A stretch of DNA of 64,000 nucleotides from Corynebacterium freneyi. Lineage in GTDB: Bacteria > Actinomycetota > Actinomycetes > Mycobacteriales > Mycobacteriaceae. The DNA is taken from positions 496,001-560,000 of the forward strand of contig NZ_CP047357.1 in the NCBI RefSeq assembly GCF_030408835.1, in the 5' to 3' direction. Position 1 is the first letter of the stretch. Every line of letters starts with the position of its first letter. Under the pieces are notes generated by a model, which was given only the letters and a program-made list of their open reading frames with translations, was not told the origin of the DNA and searched no databases. The position numbers and the translations under genes are program-made. Shown here piece by piece: positions 1-10,318 of this stretch.

Positions 1-2
1 AC

Positions 3-143
3 ACCGACGCGGGATGGCGCATCGACTACCAGGCCGCGACGAAGCCGATGCTCGACCGCGCCGTGTCGTCCGTCGTGGACAAGCCGTCGGCCTACGACCG
101 GCGGTGGACCGACCACGCGCCGGTCATCGTCGAATACCGCTAG
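3..143 (+). CDS. xthA: Exodeoxyribonuclease III, C-terminal end (5' truncated by window edge)
   Basis: Only the last 46 codons are present, read in frame to TAG at 141-143. The peptide contains GWRIDYQ and ends TDHAPVIVEYR. These match the C-terminus of ExoIII-type AP endonucleases, in which the Asp-His of the SDHxP motif (here TDHAP) are catalytic. The enzyme nicks 5' of abasic sites in base excision repair. The gene runs toward the 902-aa membrane protein gene encoded on the opposite strand, and the 19 nt between the two stops shows no clear terminator. The family call rests on two short motifs, so it is good but not certain. Confidence 0.75.
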   Translation, partial: TDAGWRIDYQAATKPMLDRAVSSVVDKPSAYDRRWTDHAPVIVEYR

Positions 144-162
144 GCCCGCGCCCTGGGTCGGG

Positions 163-2871
163 TCAGGACTGCCGGAGCATCGAGGCGATGCCGTCGGCGA
201 TGCCGCGGGCGTACCGGACCCGCCACTCGCGGGTCTCCAGGGCCTTGGCCTCGGCTGGGTCGTCGATGTTGCCCGCGGAGACGATCACCTCCGGGGTCCC
301 GAACGACGACGGCGTGCCGAACGCGGGGGACAGGCCGTCGACGACGTCGCCGGGCCGCCCCTCCTCGTCGTACCGGTTGCCCGGGGAGAACCGGTGGAAC
401 ACGAGGGCGTCGCGGATGCCCGCCGCCAGGTCCGCGGTGCCGGGGTCGGCGAAACCGTCCGCTCCCTCGTACAGGCCGGTCACCCGAGTTCCGGAGAACC
501 CCGGGCCCTCCTCGTCGACCACGACGTTGATCACCGCGTCGAATGATCCTGCGGCGTCGGCATCGGCGGCGTCCTTGCCATCGACATCGGCGTGGGCATC
601 TGCATCGGAGAGGTCACCGTCGGGCAGCTCGACGACGGTCGCCCCGCGGCCGCGCAGTTCCGCCACCGTAGCGTCGGCCAGTGCCTCCGCGACGTCGCCG
701 ATGTCCGCGCGCACGCCGATCACCGCACCCGACAACGGAGAGACGGCTTCCCCCTCGGGGGCGACGATCGGCTGTCGGCGCGGCAGCCTGGCGGGATCCG
801 GGTGCGCCGGCGGGTGCGGCGACGACGTCAGCACCTCCTCGAGCTCGGTGCCGGGAAACATCGCGTCGACGGCGAAAATCGTCGTCGGGCCATCCCGGTA
901 CACCGGGGTCAACCCGTCGGTCCACCACGCCCACGATCGGCTGGCCAACGCCGCACCGCCGGCCATGCCGGCCGAAGGCGGGGACACGAACACGTACCGG
1001 ATGCCGAGCTTGCGCAGCGCGACATCGACGTCGTTGACGGCATTCGGATCGCCCGGAACACCGGTGCCGGCGAGGTCGAGGTCGTCGAGCGCTTCCCTGC
1101 TCATCACGGAATTTTCGTCCGGCCACGGGAAATGGGTGAACAGCGACGGCAGTCCGTTCAGCGCGTACATCCAGCCCGACCCCTCTGCGGGGTTGACCAG
1201 GACATGGCCCTCCATCGCGTGGGGCCGCCGCGCCAACCACTCCATCGCGCGCCGGTCCGCGTCCGAAACGTACGTGCTCCCGCGGCTGGCCGTCATGGTC
1301 AGTCGGGCATCGTCACCGGTCGCCCACGACACCGGGACGAGCACCAGCGACGCCACCGCCGCCGCCACCGTCGCCGCGGCGGTCGCACGTCGGGTGGGCG
1401 ACCGTTCCGCCACCCCCGGCGCACCTTCCCATGGGGCCGACGACGCGGACGAGGGGCCGTCGTCACGCCACCGCCCGCGACGCACCGACGACCATGCCCG
1501 AAGAACCAGCTCCGCCACCCACGCGACCGCGACGCCGATGCACACCAGACGCAGCACACCCATCGGCGCCTGCAGGCGATAGGCCATGTCATAGAAGAAC
1601 GTGCCCAACACGCGCAGCCACTCGCCCAACGGATCCGCCCATCGGGCCTGCGCATTGTCCGCGACCACGCCCAGGACCACGAGCCCTAACACCGGCCACG
1701 GCGTCCACGGCCGACGGCGCAACAGCAGAACGACCGCACCCACCAGGGTCAGGACCACCGCCGGCGGGTACCAGCCGATCGCCTGCGTGTGATTCGACTG
1801 GCCCGTCACCGTCCACCACGCCGACTGGGCGCGATCGATGCCGACCTGCCCGTGATACTCGGCGACGGAATCACCCGAACCCGCCGCCGACACCAGAACC
1901 GGCGCCAGCAACACCGCCACGATCGCGGCCGTGACGAGCAGGCGCACCAGAGAACCCGCGCGCGGGCGGGTCAGCCACCACAACAGGACAAAGACCGCCA
2001 GGGCCACCGCAGCCGCCGGATGCGCCAGGAACACCCCCGCCAGTGCGGGAACCGCCGCCACCGTGCGGCCCGTGATCAACAGCGCCAGCGACGCCGGAAT
2101 AGTCGCGACGGCCAACAGGTACGGCAGCGACCCCGTGACCATCAGCGCCCCGGTGATCTCCGGCAACGCGATCGACGCCACCGCAGCCGCCGGGGCGGCC
2201 ACCACCGCCCACCGGGGGCCCGCCACGACCCACGTCACAAACGCGGCCCCCGCGGGCAACAGCACCATCGGGGCCACCGCACCGAATACGTTGGCCTGGA
2301 GGATCGGGTCACCCGGCAGCAGGGAGCCCAGCGCGTGCCAGGCCGCGGGGTAGAACATCTCCGCGGCGGTCTCGCGGTTCATCAGCTCGCCCGCCCGCGT
2401 CGGCGATGCGATGCCTTCGTCGGCCACCCAACGCAGAAAGTTGTTGTGCCACTGCAGGTCCCACGCCTGGCGGAGGTTCGACCCGCCGTCCGGCAAATCC
2501 CGCAGCGGCAGCAGGTACCTCACCGAACCGACCACCGTCACCGCGGCTGCCGTCACCGCAGTGGCCCACTCGGCGGCCGTCGGACGCATGGGGGAGCGGC
2601 CCAAGGACGGCCGGGGGTGCGCATCGGCGCCCGGAATGAACCGTCGCGCCAGATACGCGATCGCCGTCGCACCCGCCCACACGGCCAGAAACATCGGCCA
2701 ACCCCAGCCGATGCCCAGCGCACCGGCCGCCCACGCCCCGAAGCCCGCGACTCCCACGGTGATCGGACCCGCTGCGGCGAGAGCGGGCATGGGGCGCAGG
2801 CCCGCGGCCATGCCGGTGACCCCGCCCGGCGCGATCAAAAGCAGGGCGGTCACGACGGCTGCCAGGAGCAC
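163..2871 (-). CDS. Large polytopic membrane protein (DUF6541/GT-C-like) with degenerate amidase-like C-terminal domain
   Basis: 902 aa with a GTG start. Residues 1 to about 460 are a series of hydrophobic helices resembling DUF6541/GT-C type glycosyltransferases that use polyprenyl-phosphate sugars. Residues about 500-700 look extracytoplasmic, with a conserved-looking stretch around YALNGLPSLFTHFPW. Residues about 719-902 resemble the Amidase_3 fold: an LRGRGATVVELPDGD segment (the usual 'L..G..V...R..D' strand) and a final TPEVIVSAGNIDDPAEAKAL helix region. The zinc ligands are missing, because there is no DPGH motif, INVVV stands in the place of SLHAN, and SAGN in the place of VExGN. It is the last gene of a leftward envelope group that also encodes an intact amidase. 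An arabinosyl- or glycosyl-transfer role in the cell wall is inferred; the substrate is unknown. Confidence 0.65.
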   Translation of the reverse strand: MLLAAVVTALLLIAPGGVTGMAAGLRPMPALAAAGPITVGVAGFGAWAAGALGIGWGWPMFLAVWAGATAIAYLARRFIPGADAHPRPSLGRSPMRPTAAEWATAVTAAAVTVVGSVRYLLPLRDLPDGGSNLRQAWDLQWHNNFLRWVADEGIASPTRAGELMNRETAAEMFYPAAWHALGSLLPGDPILQANVFGAVAPMVLLPAGAAFVTWVVAGPRWAVVAAPAAAVASIALPEITGALMVTGSLPYLLAVATIPASLALLITGRTVAAVPALAGVFLAHPAAAVALAVFVLLWWLTRPRAGSLVRLLVTAAIVAVLLAPVLVSAAGSGDSVAEYHGQVGIDRAQSAWWTVTGQSNHTQAIGWYPPAVVLTLVGAVVLLLRRRPWTPWPVLGLVVLGVVADNAQARWADPLGEWLRVLGTFFYDMAYRLQAPMGVLRLVCIGVAVAWVAELVLRAWSSVRRGRWRDDGPSSASSAPWEGAPGVAERSPTRRATAAATVAAAVASLVLVPVSWATGDDARLTMTASRGSTYVSDADRRAMEWLARRPHAMEGHVLVNPAEGSGWMYALNGLPSLFTHFPWPDENSVMSREALDDLDLAGTGVPGDPNAVNDVDVALRKLGIRYVFVSPPSAGMAGGAALASRSWAWWTDGLTPVYRDGPTTIFAVDAMFPGTELEEVLTSSPHPPAHPDPARLPRRQPIVAPEGEAVSPLSGAVIGVRADIGDVAEALADATVAELRGRGATVVELPDGDLSDADAHADVDGKDAADADAAGSFDAVINVVVDEEGPGFSGTRVTGLYEGADGFADPGTADLAAGIRDALVFHRFSPGNRYDEEGRPGDVVDGLSPAFGTPSSFGTPEVIVSAGNIDDPAEAKALETREWRVRYARGIADGIASMLRQS

Positions 2872-2956
2872 GGAACCTCACTCGGACAAGGGGAATGCGG
2901 GGCACGGGGCGGGGATGGAACGGAGCGCGGAATCGGCGTCGGATGCCGCGCGCCCT

Positions 2957-2970
2957 CCCCCCCCCCTCCC
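2957..2970. repeat. C10-T-C3 homopolymer tract upstream of the membrane protein gene
   Basis: Ten consecutive C residues (2957-2966), a T and three more C lie between the 302-aa protein gene and the GTG start at 2871. The tract is 86 nt upstream of that start, outside any gene. Long homopolymers are rare in this window and can slip during replication. Whether it falls within a promoter is not apparent. Confidence 0.6.
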
Positions 2971-2988
2971 GGGGCGCGTCCCGGAAAA

Positions 2989-3897
2989 TCACAGGTAGAC
3001 GTACACGGTATCCAAGTCGCTCTTGCACTCGAAGAGGGCGTCGCCGTCTCCGTCGGTGGTTTCCTCGCACGTGAAGTCGACGTCCTTCTCGAGGAGATCG
3101 TCGTAGGCGGTGATCGAAACGGGCGCATCGTCGAGGCTATGGCCGACCAGGTCGGACGCGACCTCCTCGGCGGTGAGGCAGGTGGTCAGGGAGCTGGCGG
3201 CTCCGACCCACTTGACGCCCGTGGGCGCCTCGCAGGAGTGGGAGACGTCGAGCCCGGTGCCGAAGTACCCGGGAGGAGCGGAAAACTCGCCGTCGTCGGC
3301 GGGCGTGGAGGGGGTCGTGGGCACCTCCGTGGAGGGCTCCCGCGGGGTGGAGGTCGGGGTGCTGGTAGCGGAGCTGGTCGTCGAGGTCGTGCTTTCCGAC
3401 GTCGTGTCCGTCCCACTGGCGACGGGCTCCTCGTCGTCGCCGCCGAGGAAGAAAATCAGGCCGCCGACGATGGCGATCAGCGCCACCAGGGCAACGATGA
3501 TGCCGACGATGAGGCCGGTGTTGCCCTTGCCCCCGTTCTGGTCGGGGCCTCCAGGACCGCCGGGCGCACCGGGCGCACCGTACGCGCCGTAGACCCCCTG
3601 CTGCTGTCCCGGCCCCGACGCGTAGGGGCTGCTCTCCCATGCCAGGGTCCGGTCGTCACCCTGTTGACCGGGCTCGCCGTAGGGCTGTTGGTAGGGGCCG
3701 GGCTGGCCCTGCGGGCCGTAGGGCTGCTGGTAGGGGTTGGGCTGGCCCTGCTGGCCGTAGGGCTGCTGGTAGGGGTCGGACGGGCCCTGCTGACCGTAGG
3801 GGCCGGAACCGCCTGCTCCGGAATACGGTCCGCCCTGACCCCAGGGCTGATCCCCGAAGCCGTCGCCTCCGCCGTCGTTCGGTCGGTTCGAGTTCAT
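2989..3897 (-). CDS. Single-pass membrane protein with Gly/Pro/Gln/Tyr-rich cytoplasmic repeats and a four-Cys extracellular domain
   Basis: 302 aa; the ATG is preceded by GGAGGGAC. Residues 1-125 are low complexity with repeated PYQQPYGxQGQP units. Residues about 128-152 form one transmembrane helix (GLIVGIIVALVALIAIVGGL). A Ser/Thr-rich linker follows, then a compact domain of about 90 residues with four cysteines (motifs GTGLDVSHSCEAP, KWVGAASSLTTCLTAEEVA, VDFTCEE, FECKSDLDTVYVYL). The same domain ends the next protein (4070-4795), aligning at GVGLNTYRAC, SWVGTGHSTTTC, MSCRR and FKCEGG...VYVY, so the two are paralogues. Proline/glutamine-rich tail plus helix plus Cys domain is a common actinobacterial envelope design. 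The function is unknown. An AT-rich pocket at 3955-3985 with TATAAA on the minus strand may hold its promoter. Confidence 0.8.
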   Translation of the reverse strand: MNSNRPNDGGGDGFGDQPWGQGGPYSGAGGSGPYGQQGPSDPYQQPYGQQGQPNPYQQPYGPQGQPGPYQQPYGEPGQQGDDRTLAWESSPYASGPGQQQGVYGAYGAPGAPGGPGGPDQNGGKGNTGLIVGIIVALVALIAIVGGLIFFLGGDDEEPVASGTDTTSESTTSTTSSATSTPTSTPREPSTEVPTTPSTPADDGEFSAPPGYFGTGLDVSHSCEAPTGVKWVGAASSLTTCLTAEEVASDLVGHSLDDAPVSITAYDDLLEKDVDFTCEETTDGDGDALFECKSDLDTVYVYL

Positions 3898-4069
3898 TGT
3901 CCGTCCCTCCGATGAATTTGGCCATCGGCGGCTGTCGCCGTCGTCGGCCGACCCAAAAATTTATACCCAGACCATATATCGGGTACGCACGGGTGGCACG
4001 GAATTGTCTCCGGGCGTCCGGTCGGCGGCGACGACCCGGCCCGGCGGCGAATTCAGCCCGGCGGCGAAC

Positions 4070-4795
4070 TCAGTACGGATAGACGTACACGACGGCGTTG
4101 CGGCCGCCCTCGCACTTGAACACCGGATCCCGTTCGGAATCCCTGGCGCGGCGGCAGGACATCGAGATGTTCTCCTGGGTCGCCGCACTGTATGCGGTGA
4201 CCGTCAGCGGGGCGTCGGAGATGTCTGCGTAGGCGAGTTTGAGTGCGATGTTCTCGGCGAAACCGCAGGTGGTGGTCGAGTGGCCGGTGCCGACCCAGCT
4301 GGTGCCGATAACGTCGTCGCACGCACGGTAGGTGTTCAGGCCCACTCCGTATTGTCCGGGGCCGGCGATGTACCTGTCCGAGCCGCCGCTGCCGCCGGCG
4401 TCGCCGGATCCGTCGGTGCTGGAGGCCGGCGTGGTCGTCCGGGTGCGCGTTTCGGTGACGGTCGCGGTTTCCGTCCGGGTGCGCGTCGACGGAGAGGCGT
4501 CTTCGGGAGTTCGATCGGTGGCCGGGAGGGAGTCGTCGACCATCGTGGTCTCGCGGGCCTCGACGTCGGCGTCGTCGTCGCGCATGAACAGGACGACGCC
4601 GACGCCGGCGACGATCACCAGCGCCGCAATGGCCCCGATGAGGCCGATGAGCAGGCCCCGGTTACCGCCCCCGCCGTCGTGCGGTCGCTGCGGCGGCGGG
4701 GAGGGCTGAAAGGGGTGCTCCGGCGGCTGGTGGGGCCGCCAGTCGGAGGGGCGATCGAAATCCCTCTCGTCGAACGGGTCGAATTGCGAATCCAT
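4070..4795 (-). CDS. Single-pass membrane protein, paralogue of the 302-aa neighbour (four-Cys extracellular domain)
   Basis: 241 aa. A short Asp/Pro-rich cytoplasmic tail is followed by one helix (about residues 47-70, LLIGLIGAIAALVIVAGVGV), a Thr/Arg-rich linker (repeated TxTxTxTRTR) and the shared C-terminal four-Cys domain. The start ATG has AGGAGA nine bases upstream and lies 12 nt after the stop of the amidase lipoprotein gene, so the two are probably co-transcribed, with the amidase first. The cysteines are positioned for two disulfides, which suits an extracytoplasmic location. A role in cell-wall work alongside the amidase is inferred from context only. Confidence 0.8.
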   Translation of the reverse strand: MDSQFDPFDERDFDRPSDWRPHQPPEHPFQPSPPPQRPHDGGGGNRGLLIGLIGAIAALVIVAGVGVVLFMRDDDADVEARETTMVDDSLPATDRTPEDASPSTRTRTETATVTETRTRTTTPASSTDGSGDAGGSGGSDRYIAGPGQYGVGLNTYRACDDVIGTSWVGTGHSTTTCGFAENIALKLAYADISDAPLTVTAYSAATQENISMSCRRARDSERDPVFKCEGGRNAVVYVYPY

Positions 4796-4807
4796 GGTGT
4801 GGGTCTC

Positions 4808-5701
4808 CTAGCGTCCGATCGTGGCGGTGATTCCCCGGATCACGGCCCGCGCCATTTCCGCGCGGCCGTCCTCCGACGCCAGCAGGACGATGTCCGCGGA
4901 GTCCCGCATGTTCCCGAACTCGACGAGCACCTTCGGCTTGGTCGACAGGTTCAGCCCGGTGAGATCGCTGCGGTGGTCGATGCCGTCGACGCCGAGGTAG
5001 TTCGACGGGGCGAACCCGCCGGCGAGGAATCCGTCCCGGATGTTGGCGGCGAGCACCGCGGACCCTGCGGCGTCGTTGCCGGGCAGTGGGTCGGCGACGG
5101 TGATGACGTGGAAACCCCGGTTTCCCTCGCCGGACCCGTCGGCATGCAGGCTGACGACGACATCGGCGGGGGAGGCGTTTTCCTTCTCGGCGCGCAGGTC
5201 GATGCAATCGGCGACCCCGGAGTCGTCCTCGCGGGAGAGCAGGACGGTGGCGCCGAGGGCTTCGAGTCGATCCTTGATTTCCAGGGCCATCAGCCAGTTG
5301 AAGGTGTGCTCCGGCCACCCGTCGTCGGCGGTGGTGCCGGATACCTGGCAGGGCTTGGTTCCGCCGCGGCCGTCCGGGACTTGCGGGTTGTCGGCGGGCA
5401 TCACCGCGGCGTGCCCCGGGTCGAGGTAGATGGTGCGGCCCGTGAGGTCTCCGTCGTCCGGGGCCGGCGTCGATTCGGGCGACGTCGGCGCGGTCGACGT
5501 GGATGCGCCCGACTTGCCCGACGATCCCCGTGTGGGGTTGGGCGCGTCGCGGCCCTGCGCGATGGACGTGCTTGGCGACGCGTGCGCGTCGGCATCGCCG
5601 CGAGCATCCCCGCCGACGTCGCCGATGGTGCATCCGGCCATCAGCATCGCGGTGGCCGCGATGACGAGGCCCTGCCCGGAACAGCGGGAAAATGTGTTCA
5701 C
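4808..5701 (-). CDS. N-acetylmuramoyl-L-alanine amidase, predicted lipoprotein (Amidase_3)
   Basis: 297 aa. GTG at 5701 is preferred because a minus-strand -10 (TAATGT, 5709-5714) sits 7 nt upstream, giving a leaderless start. GTGs at 5707 and 5710 are in-frame alternatives. The signal peptide ends in a lipobox (AMLMAGC), so the protein is likely membrane-anchored outside the cell. The Amidase_3 zinc ligands are all visible: His in YLDPGHAA, Glu in GWPEHTFNW, His in VVVSLHADG and Glu in KVLVEFGN. The enzyme cuts the bond between N-acetylmuramic acid and L-alanine of peptidoglycan. It resembles the mycobacterial Rv3717-type periplasmic amidases. It heads the leftward group with the four-Cys protein and contrasts with the inactive-looking amidase-like domain at 163-2871. 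Confidence 0.88.
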   Translation of the reverse strand: MNTFSRCSGQGLVIAATAMLMAGCTIGDVGGDARGDADAHASPSTSIAQGRDAPNPTRGSSGKSGASTSTAPTSPESTPAPDDGDLTGRTIYLDPGHAAVMPADNPQVPDGRGGTKPCQVSGTTADDGWPEHTFNWLMALEIKDRLEALGATVLLSREDDSGVADCIDLRAEKENASPADVVVSLHADGSGEGNRGFHVITVADPLPGNDAAGSAVLAANIRDGFLAGGFAPSNYLGVDGIDHRSDLTGLNLSTKPKVLVEFGNMRDSADIVLLASEDGRAEMARAVIRGITATIGR

Positions 5702-5919
5702 GTCCACCACATTAATAAGGGGCGACCGAACCGCGGCGACTCCGAACGGGTTTCCGGCGAATACGGGGGGAGGTTTCGGAACGGCGCGGTCGTTTGTGCA
5801 AGACTCGGGGGACGTGACAATCGGGACTCCGTACCCGTGGCGGGGCCTTTTTCGGCCCTGCGGCAGCGGGTGCCCGGAAGTGACCCGGGTTCGCCGGGAG
5901 CTGCGGAAAGGGGAACGGC

Positions 5920-7559
<1,640 letters not shown>

Positions 7560-7579
7560 CGGCTTCGTTTCATTCCGGC

Positions 7580-7594
7580 TGCTTTACGACGCTC
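7580..7594 (+). repeat. Copy of recurring intergenic motif TGCTTTACGACGCTC
   Basis: Lies between trpS and the YihY gene. ACGACGC here also pairs with GCGTCGT seven bases on, forming a small hairpin (7585-7603). Near-identical 15-mers occur in other intergenic sites of this window (15066, 16256, 23246, 36499, 36628 and 36681). Confidence 0.5.
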
Positions 7595-7704
7595 ACCGCG
7601 TCGTCATCGGTGCATGCCGGTAAGCTGACCGAGACACGTTCGCCCGGGTGGCGCGGTCGGACACCGGCCACCGTCTCCCTCAACGACGAAAGCAGGTTCG
7701 ACCG

Positions 7705-8730
7705 GTGGCAACATCGACGCGCCCAGACCCGAAGAAGACGGATCGCTACGGCATCGAGCGGGTGACGGACGACGACCCCGGTTTCGTCGACAAGATGCGC
7801 ATGAAGTACGAGTGGTTCGACCACATCATGCGCATGCAGGAGCGGTACTCGCAGGAGGGCGGCAACCACTTCGCCGCCGGCGTCACGTATTTCTCAGTCC
7901 TGTCGGTCTTCCCGCTGTTGATGCTGGTGTTCGCCATCATCGGTTTCGTGCTGCGCGGCAACGACGAGATGATGCAGCAGATCGAGGACGCCATCACCGA
8001 CAATCTCAGCGGTGAGATGGGCGAGACGGTGTCGGCGATCATCGACAGCGCGGTCAGCCAGGCCGGCGGCGTGTTCACCATCGGTTTCGTCACCGCCCTG
8101 TGGTCGGGCCTGAGCTGGATGGGCAACCTGCGCATGGGCGTCACCGCCCTGTGGAAGCGTCCGATCCTCGCCGAGAATTTCGTGCTGGGCAAGCTGCGCG
8201 ATTTGGTTCGCCTGCTGGGCATGATGCTGATGATCGGCCTGACCTTCGCCATCACGGCGATCGGTTCCTCCGGCCTGACGGCGACGCTGGTGGAGCGCGT
8301 GGGCTTGGACGAGGTTCCGGGCATCGGCACCTTGACGACGGTCGTCGCGATCCTCATCGGCCTGGTGGCCAACTGGGTCCTGTTCTTCTGGATGCTCGCC
8401 ACGCTGCCGCGAGGCAAGGTTCCCCTGCGCCCCGCCGCCCAGGGCGCGGTCATCGGCGCCATCGGCCTCGAGGTGGTCAAGCAGCTGGGTTCGTTGTTCT
8501 TCTCCAACGCGCTGTCCAACCCCGCCGGCGCGGTCTTCGGCCCGATCATCGGTTTGATGGTCGTGTTCTACCTGATCTGGCGCATCACCTTGTACGCCTC
8601 GGCGTGGACGGCCACCACCGAGGAGGCGATGGCGATGGAGACGCCGGATCTGCCGCCGCCGGCCGTGATCCACGTCCGCCCGGAGGCTTCCCGCGAGCCC
8701 CGCGGACTGGCCAGGCTCCTGCGGCTGTAA
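7705..8730 (+). CDS. YihY/BrkB family inner membrane protein
   Basis: 341 aa from GTG at 7705. An upstream GTG at 7648 would add 19 residues, but the family alignment begins after TDRYGIERV. A -10 (TAAGCT, 7621-7626) lies about 80 nt upstream. The family hallmark is the first helix region HFAAGVTYFSVLSVFPLLMLVFA, followed by about five further helices and the usual NPAGAVFGPIIGLMVVFYLIWRI segment near the C-terminus. YihY proteins were once annotated as ribonuclease BN; their real function is unsettled, and transport or envelope roles have been proposed. A perfect 15-bp terminator follows. Confidence 0.9.
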   Translation: MATSTRPDPKKTDRYGIERVTDDDPGFVDKMRMKYEWFDHIMRMQERYSQEGGNHFAAGVTYFSVLSVFPLLMLVFAIIGFVLRGNDEMMQQIEDAITDNLSGEMGETVSAIIDSAVSQAGGVFTIGFVTALWSGLSWMGNLRMGVTALWKRPILAENFVLGKLRDLVRLLGMMLMIGLTFAITAIGSSGLTATLVERVGLDEVPGIGTLTTVVAILIGLVANWVLFFWMLATLPRGKVPLRPAAQGAVIGAIGLEVVKQLGSLFFSNALSNPAGAVFGPIIGLMVVFYLIWRITLYASAWTATTEEAMAMETPDLPPPAVIHVRPEASREPRGLARLLRL

Positions 8731-8745
8731 CGGCCCCGCGAACGT

Positions 8746-8780
8746 CGACGACGCCGCCCCGAATCGGGGCGGCGTCGTCG
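8746..8780. terminator. Bidirectional terminator hairpin
   Basis: Perfect 15-bp stem CGACGACGCCGCCCC / GGGGCGGCGTCGTCG with loop GAATC, between the convergent YihY and carboxypeptidase genes. It has no T-run. Confidence 0.85.
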
Positions 8781-8788
8781 TCTGTGGA

Positions 8789-10174
8789 TCAGCGTCGGCG
8801 GGTGCGCACAGCCCATGTGCCGATGCCGATGAGCAGCAACCCCGCGACGCCCGCCACGATGGCGACGTCACCGGTGGACGGACCGCCGTCACCATCGTCG
8901 TCGGGGGCGCCGAGGACCTCGTCCTCCATGTCCTCCGGCCCGAGGCCATCGGCGCCGTCGCCGTCGGCGGGAACTTCCAAGTCGCCGATCGCCGAGCCGC
9001 GCTTCGTCGCAAAGCCCGCTTCCAACAGTGCCGCGGACTGCTGCCAGGCCCGGTGCCCCTCCTCGACCGTCGTGTCCAACACGACGGTGCCCAGACGGCG
9101 GCCGTCGCGGGCGGCGAAACCCACGAACGTGTGGCGGGCGTCGTCGGTGAACCCGGTCTTGCCGCCCATCGCGCCCTCGAAACCCGAGGCGATGAGCTGA
9201 TTGTCGTTGGACATGGTGAAGCCCTCGATGCCGGCCTCCTCGTCGCCCGGCATCTCGGTCAACGCCGTCGCGCTGAGCCGCTCGTAGGTGGGGTCGTTGA
9301 ACGCCGCCCGGTAGAACAGCGCCATGTCGAACGCGGAGGTGACCTGGCCGGGGCCGTCGAGACCCGTGAAATCGGCGATGCGGGTGTCGCTCGCGCCAAG
9401 CTCGCGGGCCTTCCGGTTGACCTTGCGCAGCGTCTCCTCGCGGCCGCCCAACGCACCCGACAGCGCGGAGGCGGCGTCGTTGCCCGAGCTCATCAGCAGC
9501 CCCAGGAGCAGCTTTTCGACGTCGTACTCGACGCCTTCGAGGATCCCGGCGCGCGAGCCCTCGATCGCGGCGTCCTCGTGGCGGGCCGTGACCGTGCGAT
9601 CCAACGGCAACTCCTCGATGACGACGAGCGCCAGCAGCACCTTCGCGATGGACGCCGGACGGTACCGGCCATGCGGGTCCTTCGCCGCGATGACGTCGCC
9701 GGTGCCCGAGTCGAAAACGATCCACGACGACGCCGCCACCTCCTCGGGAACGTCGAAACCGCGGGCGGCGACGACGGCGCAATCGGACATGCGCGGACCG
9801 CCCGCCGGCGTCTCCGGCACGGGCAGGGGATCCGGGGAGGGCATGCCGGGGGCGGGAACCTCGGAGGAATCGACCGCCGGCGGGGGAGTGGTCCGGTACG
9901 GGCACTTCCCCGTGTCGCGGCGCCCCGGCGCGGGGCCGGGGGACTCCTCTTCCTCCGAGGTCTCCGGCGGCCCGGCGTCGCCGGAGGGCGCGGGGGCGGT
10001 CGTTTCCGCGGTGGCGCCCGGCGCGGCGAACGGGATCGGCTCGGCCGTCGGCGACGCGAGCGCGGCGGGCGGCCCGGCGATCGGGGCGGATCCAAACATC
10101 AGCGACGCGGCGACCGCGAGGGCCGTGCCCCGCGGGACCCTGCCCATGGCGCGGAGGGAATTCATGGTGTCCAC
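8789..10174 (-). CDS. dacB: D-alanyl-D-alanine carboxypeptidase (PBP5-type, S11 family)
   Basis: 461 aa. GTG at 10174 is chosen because a minus-strand -10 (TAGCGT, 10183-10188) ends 8 nt upstream; an ATG three codons later is possible. A signal peptide (about residues 15-40) is followed by a long Pro/Glu/Ser-rich linker to residue 140, then the serine peptidase with all three motifs: SxxK as SIAK (175-178), SxN as SGN (230-232) and KTG (339-341). A single C-terminal helix (VAIVAGVAGLLLIGIGTWAV) and an Arg tail anchor it in the membrane. It trims the terminal D-Ala from peptidoglycan stem peptides and so limits cross-linking. Confidence 0.93.
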   Translation of the reverse strand: MDTMNSLRAMGRVPRGTALAVAASLMFGSAPIAGPPAALASPTAEPIPFAAPGATAETTAPAPSGDAGPPETSEEEESPGPAPGRRDTGKCPYRTTPPPAVDSSEVPAPGMPSPDPLPVPETPAGGPRMSDCAVVAARGFDVPEEVAASSWIVFDSGTGDVIAAKDPHGRYRPASIAKVLLALVVIEELPLDRTVTARHEDAAIEGSRAGILEGVEYDVEKLLLGLLMSSGNDAASALSGALGGREETLRKVNRKARELGASDTRIADFTGLDGPGQVTSAFDMALFYRAAFNDPTYERLSATALTEMPGDEEAGIEGFTMSNDNQLIASGFEGAMGGKTGFTDDARHTFVGFAARDGRRLGTVVLDTTVEEGHRAWQQSAALLEAGFATKRGSAIGDLEVPADGDGADGLGPEDMEDEVLGAPDDDGDGGPSTGDVAIVAGVAGLLLIGIGTWAVRTRRR

Positions 10175-10318
10175 GACCGATCACGCTAGTCTGCCCGGAT
10201 AACCCCGTCGGTTTACGGGGGCCGGTGTTTTCGTCCGGCCCGTGCCGGAAAGGGCCGAGGTTTTCGGCGGCCGTGCAGGAATGGAAGAGCGGCGCAAATT
10301 TTTATACGGTGAGCAGTC

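Noticed and set aside
1789..3915. Long open frame antisense to the membrane protein and the 302-aa protein
   Set aside because: Arg/His/Gly/Gln-rich composition typical of antisense frames in GC-rich DNA. It spans two convincing genes on the other strand and shows no motif.
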